A model generated the notes under the pieces. That model worked only from the letters and a program-made list of their open reading frames with translations. It searched no databases and was not told the DNA's origin. The position numbers were made by a program, and so were the translations under genes. Source: a virus. Taken from it: a stretch of 64,000 nucleotides of DNA. This document shows positions 61,576-64,000 of the stretch, one piece after another. Positions within the stretch are counted from its first letter, which is position 1, and each line of letters starts with the position of its first letter. Location of the stretch: positions 1-64,000 of the IMG/VR virus record IMGVR_UViG_3300034524_000090, one strand, 5' to 3'.

Positions 61576-61612
61576 AGGCCCTGCTGTTCAGGGCAGGGCC
61601 TACTTTCTTTTA
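61576..61612 (+). terminator. GC-rich hairpin after a nearby promoter, possible attenuator or small RNA end
   Basis: AGGCCCTGC (61576-61584) pairs perfectly with GCAGGGCCT (61593-61601), followed by ACTTTCTTTT. Since a promoter starts about 40 nt upstream, the stretch 61540-61612 could be a small RNA or a leader with an attenuator before the methyltransferase gene. Confidence 0.6.
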
Positions 61613-61627
61613 AAATAGGAGGTTAAA

Positions 61628-62428
61628 ATGCAGTTAAATACAGTTTATAATATGGATTGTAGGCAAGGATTTTGGGAATTAGAAAAAGAAAATTTAAAAT
61701 TTGATCTTATTCTGGCTGATCCGCCTTATTTTTTAGACCGCAGTAAGACTATTAAGTTTAAAAATCGTAAAGATATAAACTCTCCTATTGAGTGGGATAC
61801 TTTTACAAGTGAGGATGAATATTTAAAGTGGACTGCCGATTGGCTAAATGAAGCTATTAATCTTCTTTCTCCTACTGGTCAATTAATTTGTTACTGTCGT
61901 GCTGAGTATATAAGCGATATAATTTCAATGATAAAGCAAAAAATAAACCACAAATGTACTATGTACTATGTAAAAACTAATCCTCCCCCTTCGGTGCGTA
62001 AACGTAATTACGTGTCAACGGTGGAGACTCTTCTTTGGTTCGTTAAAAATTCAACAAAATATACGTTTAATTTTCAACGACAACAAGATATGCGTAATGC
62101 TTTTATATTACCAATCCCAGGAGGCAAAGTAAGAAAGCAATATCCTCACCCTACCATGAAACCTTTACAACTTAGTGAGCATCTTATTAAAGTCCATACT
62201 AATGAAAATGATAATATTTTAATTCCGTTTGCTGGTGTTGGTACTGAATGTGTGGCCGCAAAAAGACTAAATAGGAATTTTGTAGGTTTTGAGATTGACC
62301 CTTATTATTATGAATTATGCCTTAAACGGCTTGGTATTAATAATATTGGTATCAATAATAATACGATAGAAAGGGCTGATACCAATGAACGACAAAAAAA
62401 TCCAACTAGGGAGGCATCTGTTGGTTGA
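61628..62428 (+). CDS. DNA amino-methyltransferase (N6-adenine or N4-cytosine)
   Basis: 266 residues. The catalytic motif FDLILADPPYFL is near the N-terminus (about 25-36), and the SAM-binding motif ILIPFAGVGTECVAAKRLNR then FVGFEIDPYYYELCLKRL near the C-terminus, the beta-group order. A target-recognition part with KTNPPPSVRKRNYVSTVETL lies between. It probably protects phage DNA against restriction, as a second methyltransferase beside the C5 enzyme at 354-1151. Its end overlaps the SpeD gene by 44 nt. Confidence 0.85.
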   Translation: MQLNTVYNMDCRQGFWELEKENLKFDLILADPPYFLDRSKTIKFKNRKDINSPIEWDTFTSEDEYLKWTADWLNEAINLLSPTGQLICYCRAEYISDIISMIKQKINHKCTMYYVKTNPPPSVRKRNYVSTVETLLWFVKNSTKYTFNFQRQQDMRNAFILPIPGGKVRKQYPHPTMKPLQLSEHLIKVHTNENDNILIPFAGVGTECVAAKRLNRNFVGFEIDPYYYELCLKRLGINNIGINNNTIERADTNERQKNPTREASVG

Positions 62429-62756
62429 GGTAGTTTTAAAAGAAGAAAATGCTGATATTCTTGACAACATTAATCAAATTAAAAAGGAATTAATTGAAGC
62501 TGTAAGTTATACGGGCGCAACAATTAAAGATGTTAGTTTTGTAAGATTTGAGCCTCAAGGAGTTAGTGGCGTAATTGTGATTTCTGAATCTCATTTTTCT
62601 GTTCATACTTGGCCTGAATACAATACAGCCGTATTTGACTTTTTTACCTGTGGTAATTGTAATCCTTGGAAAGCCATATCGTATTTAGTTGAATCATTGG
62701 AGGTGAAAGATTTGGTTGTCCATGAAGTGCCGAGGTATATGCCAATAGCTGTTTGA
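62385..62756 (+). CDS. speD: S-adenosylmethionine decarboxylase-like protein (SpeD paralogue 2), intact
   Basis: 123 residues, class 1b size. Starts MNDKKIQLGRHLLVEVVL (the usual LGRH opening), and carries the self-processing site VIVISESHFSVHTWPE, where cleavage between Glu68 and Ser69 makes the pyruvoyl group, the catalytic His74 and Cys89 in DFFTCGNCNPWKA, all in the spacing known for the Thermotoga enzyme (63, 68, 83). Related phage proteins may act on S-adenosylmethionine, ornithine or arginine; the substrate cannot be told from sequence here. It links to polyamines, which condense DNA. Confidence 0.88.
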   Translation: MNDKKIQLGRHLLVEVVLKEENADILDNINQIKKELIEAVSYTGATIKDVSFVRFEPQGVSGVIVISESHFSVHTWPEYNTAVFDFFTCGNCNPWKAISYLVESLEVKDLVVHEVPRYMPIAV

Positions 62757-62790
62757 CTGAAACAAAGTAAGGAGAGGATGGGATGGGGGC

Positions 62791-63951
62791 ATGTATGTTC
62801 CTTTACACGTCCATACCGAGTATTCGACATTAGACGGCATAGTTAAAGTACCAGATTATGTCAATAAAGTTAAAGAGTATGGATTGGAAGCTTGTGCTGT
62901 AACCGATCATGGTAATCTTGGTAGTGTTGTTAAATTTTATACTGAGTGCCGCAAAAATAATATTAAGCCTATTATTGGCTTAGAAGCTTATATTGTAGAT
63001 GATGTCAATGTTAAAGAACGTGATATGGCTCATATTGTCCTTTTAGCTAAGGACAAAGAAGGTTATTTAAATCTATTAAAGCTTAATAACTTATCTTTTC
63101 AGTATTTCTATTATAAACCACGCTTGGATTATAAGATTTTAAAAGAATACAGTAGTGGCCTTGTATGTATGTCAGCTTGTATGGCTGGACATATTCCTTC
63201 TGCCCTTCTACAAGGCGAGCATGATCGGGCCAGATATTATATTAACTTACTTTTGGAGATTTTTAAGGATGATTTTTACCTGGAAATCCAGGACAACAAT
63301 CTAGAAGATCAGTTCCTTGTTAATTCTCTTTTAGCCTCTTTGGGCAAAGAAAAAGGTGTACCTTTAGTGGCTACCAGTGATATACATTATCTTAATCCTG
63401 AAGAACAGGAAGCACATTTGGCGATTTTAGCCATACAGACGAAAAAAACCTTACAACAAATTCTTGATGGCAAAGATTTTTCAGGATTTGTTAATTCAGC
63501 CGATTTCTGTTTAAAGCCTTATGAGGTATTTAAAAATAACCTACAACAGTATCCAGAGGCTATAGCTGCCACTACCGTTATAGCTGATAAATGTAATCTT
63601 ACTATAGATGAGTTAGAAAATCCTAAGCCACTTTTTCCTGTTATTCAGTTGCCCAATAATATCACACCTGAAGAATACTTAACTAGATTAGTTAAATCAT
63701 CTTTATTACAACTAGATTTGCCGATAGACGATTACCAGAAATATTTTGATCGACTTCAGTATGAGTTGGAGGTTATTAATAAGCAAGGATTTGCTCCTTA
63801 TTTTTTGGTATTGAAGGATATAATTGATTTTTGTAGACGTGAAGGGATAAGGGTCGGACACGGCAGGGGTTCGGCCAGCGGTAGTTTAGTGAGTTATTTA
63901 TTAGGGATTACAAGAGTAGATCCGATTAGGCACGGTCTGTTATTTGAGCGT
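62791..63951 (+). CDS. dnaE: DnaE-like DNA polymerase III alpha subunit, exon 1
   Basis: Exon of 387 codons. The PHP domain is complete in its visible part: YVPLHVHTEYSTLDGIVKV (His6, His8), ACAVTDHGNLGSVVKFYTEC (outlined), VATSDIHYLNPEEQEAHLAI, then the palm start APYFLVLKDIIDFCRREGIR, VGHGRGSASGSLVSYLLGIT and DPIRHGLLFER. In DnaE this is followed within about ten codons by the catalytic PDxD. Here the frame continues only with SVGCAR and a stop, because an intron is thought to begin after 63951. RBS is AAGGAGAGG. Confidence 0.88.
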
Positions 63952-64000
63952 AGTGTAGGTTGCGCTCGTTAAATCCCGTGAATTCGGTAAAAGCCCAAAC
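63952..64000 (+). ncRNA. 5' end of a probable group I intron in dnaE, cut by window end
   Basis: The exon end GAGCGT (63946-63951) pairs with GCGCTC (63962-63967) as a P1 helix whose last pair is U.G at the splice site, the group I rule. The following AAATCCCGTGAATTCGG and TAAAAGCCC resemble the P2-P3-P4 start of many bacterial and phage group I introns. The break falls in codon phase 0. The rest of the intron and exon 2 lie beyond the window. Confidence 0.82.

Noticed and set aside
63952-63972. Natural C-terminus of the polymerase (SVGCAR, stop)
   Set aside because: The family never ends after the PHP and early palm parts; the P1 pairing and intron-like sequence explain the break better.
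1-64000. tRNA genes
   Set aside because: No cloverleaf with a GTTCRANNC-type T arm and acceptor pairing was found by eye; a tRNAscan run would settle it.

Overview
The window is a continuous stretch of a low-GC, double-stranded DNA, tailed bacteriophage or prophage, most likely a siphovirus of a Gram-positive (Firmicutes) host. The grounds are AAGGAGG-type ribosome binding sites before nearly every gene, frequent TTG starts, sigma-A-type promoters, a B12-type (class II) ribonucleotide reductase, copper-amine-oxidase-like stalk domains and a RemA-like regulator. A thermophilic or anaerobic clostridial host is only an inference. No tail sheath was recognised and the tape measure is 2735 residues, so a very long non-contractile tail is expected. 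No tRNA, rRNA or CRISPR array was seen.

Layout. 1-4.9 kb, leftward: a partial gene, a C5-cytosine methyltransferase that shares its DNA with a second conserved-looking frame, a zinc-ribbon protein, then a second transcript ending at a clear terminator (1927-1958) that carries a family-4-like uracil-DNA glycosylase, two tiny Cys-rich proteins, a RemA-like protein, a RuvC-like resolvase, a P-loop ATPase and a membrane protein. 5.2-7.3 kb: a small sigma-like protein, a 760-nt non-coding block packed with large perfect palindromes, and a leftward XerC/D-like tyrosine recombinase. 7.6-30.8 kb, rightward: coiled-coil protein, large terminase, portal fused to a MuF-like domain, a SpeD-like gene with a damaged 5' end, prohead protease, scaffold with a nested in-frame internal start, decoration protein, major capsid protein, connectors, tail tube, tail chaperone with a probable +1 frameshift, and the tape measure. 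30.8-47.6 kb: two paralogous tail proteins that look like propellers inserted in a small tail domain, tail hub, central fibre, LamG-type fibre, further fibre modules, small proteins and a holin candidate.

47.7-64 kb holds replication, nucleotide metabolism and lysis: a nuclease-like protein, RecA/UvsX-like recombinase, DnaB-like helicase, DnaG-like primase, SSB-like protein, a free-standing degenerate intein-like protein, a 3D-domain cell wall protein, a papain-like protease with a stalk domain, a class II ribonucleotide reductase carrying two inteins, dUTPase, an amino-methyltransferase, an intact SpeD, and the PHP-domain start of a DnaE-like polymerase. The last gene stops after the conserved LLFER motif, exactly where a group I intron P1 helix with a U.G splice-site pair can be drawn, so the gene is probably interrupted by a self-splicing intron that continues past the window.

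The most striking theme is that replication enzymes are invaded at their catalytic cores: both inteins sit immediately before the redox cysteines of the reductase, and the intron sits a few codons before the expected polymerase active site. Two SpeD paralogues, the palindrome block, the dual-coding methyltransferase, the frameshift site and the propeller tail proteins are the other leads.
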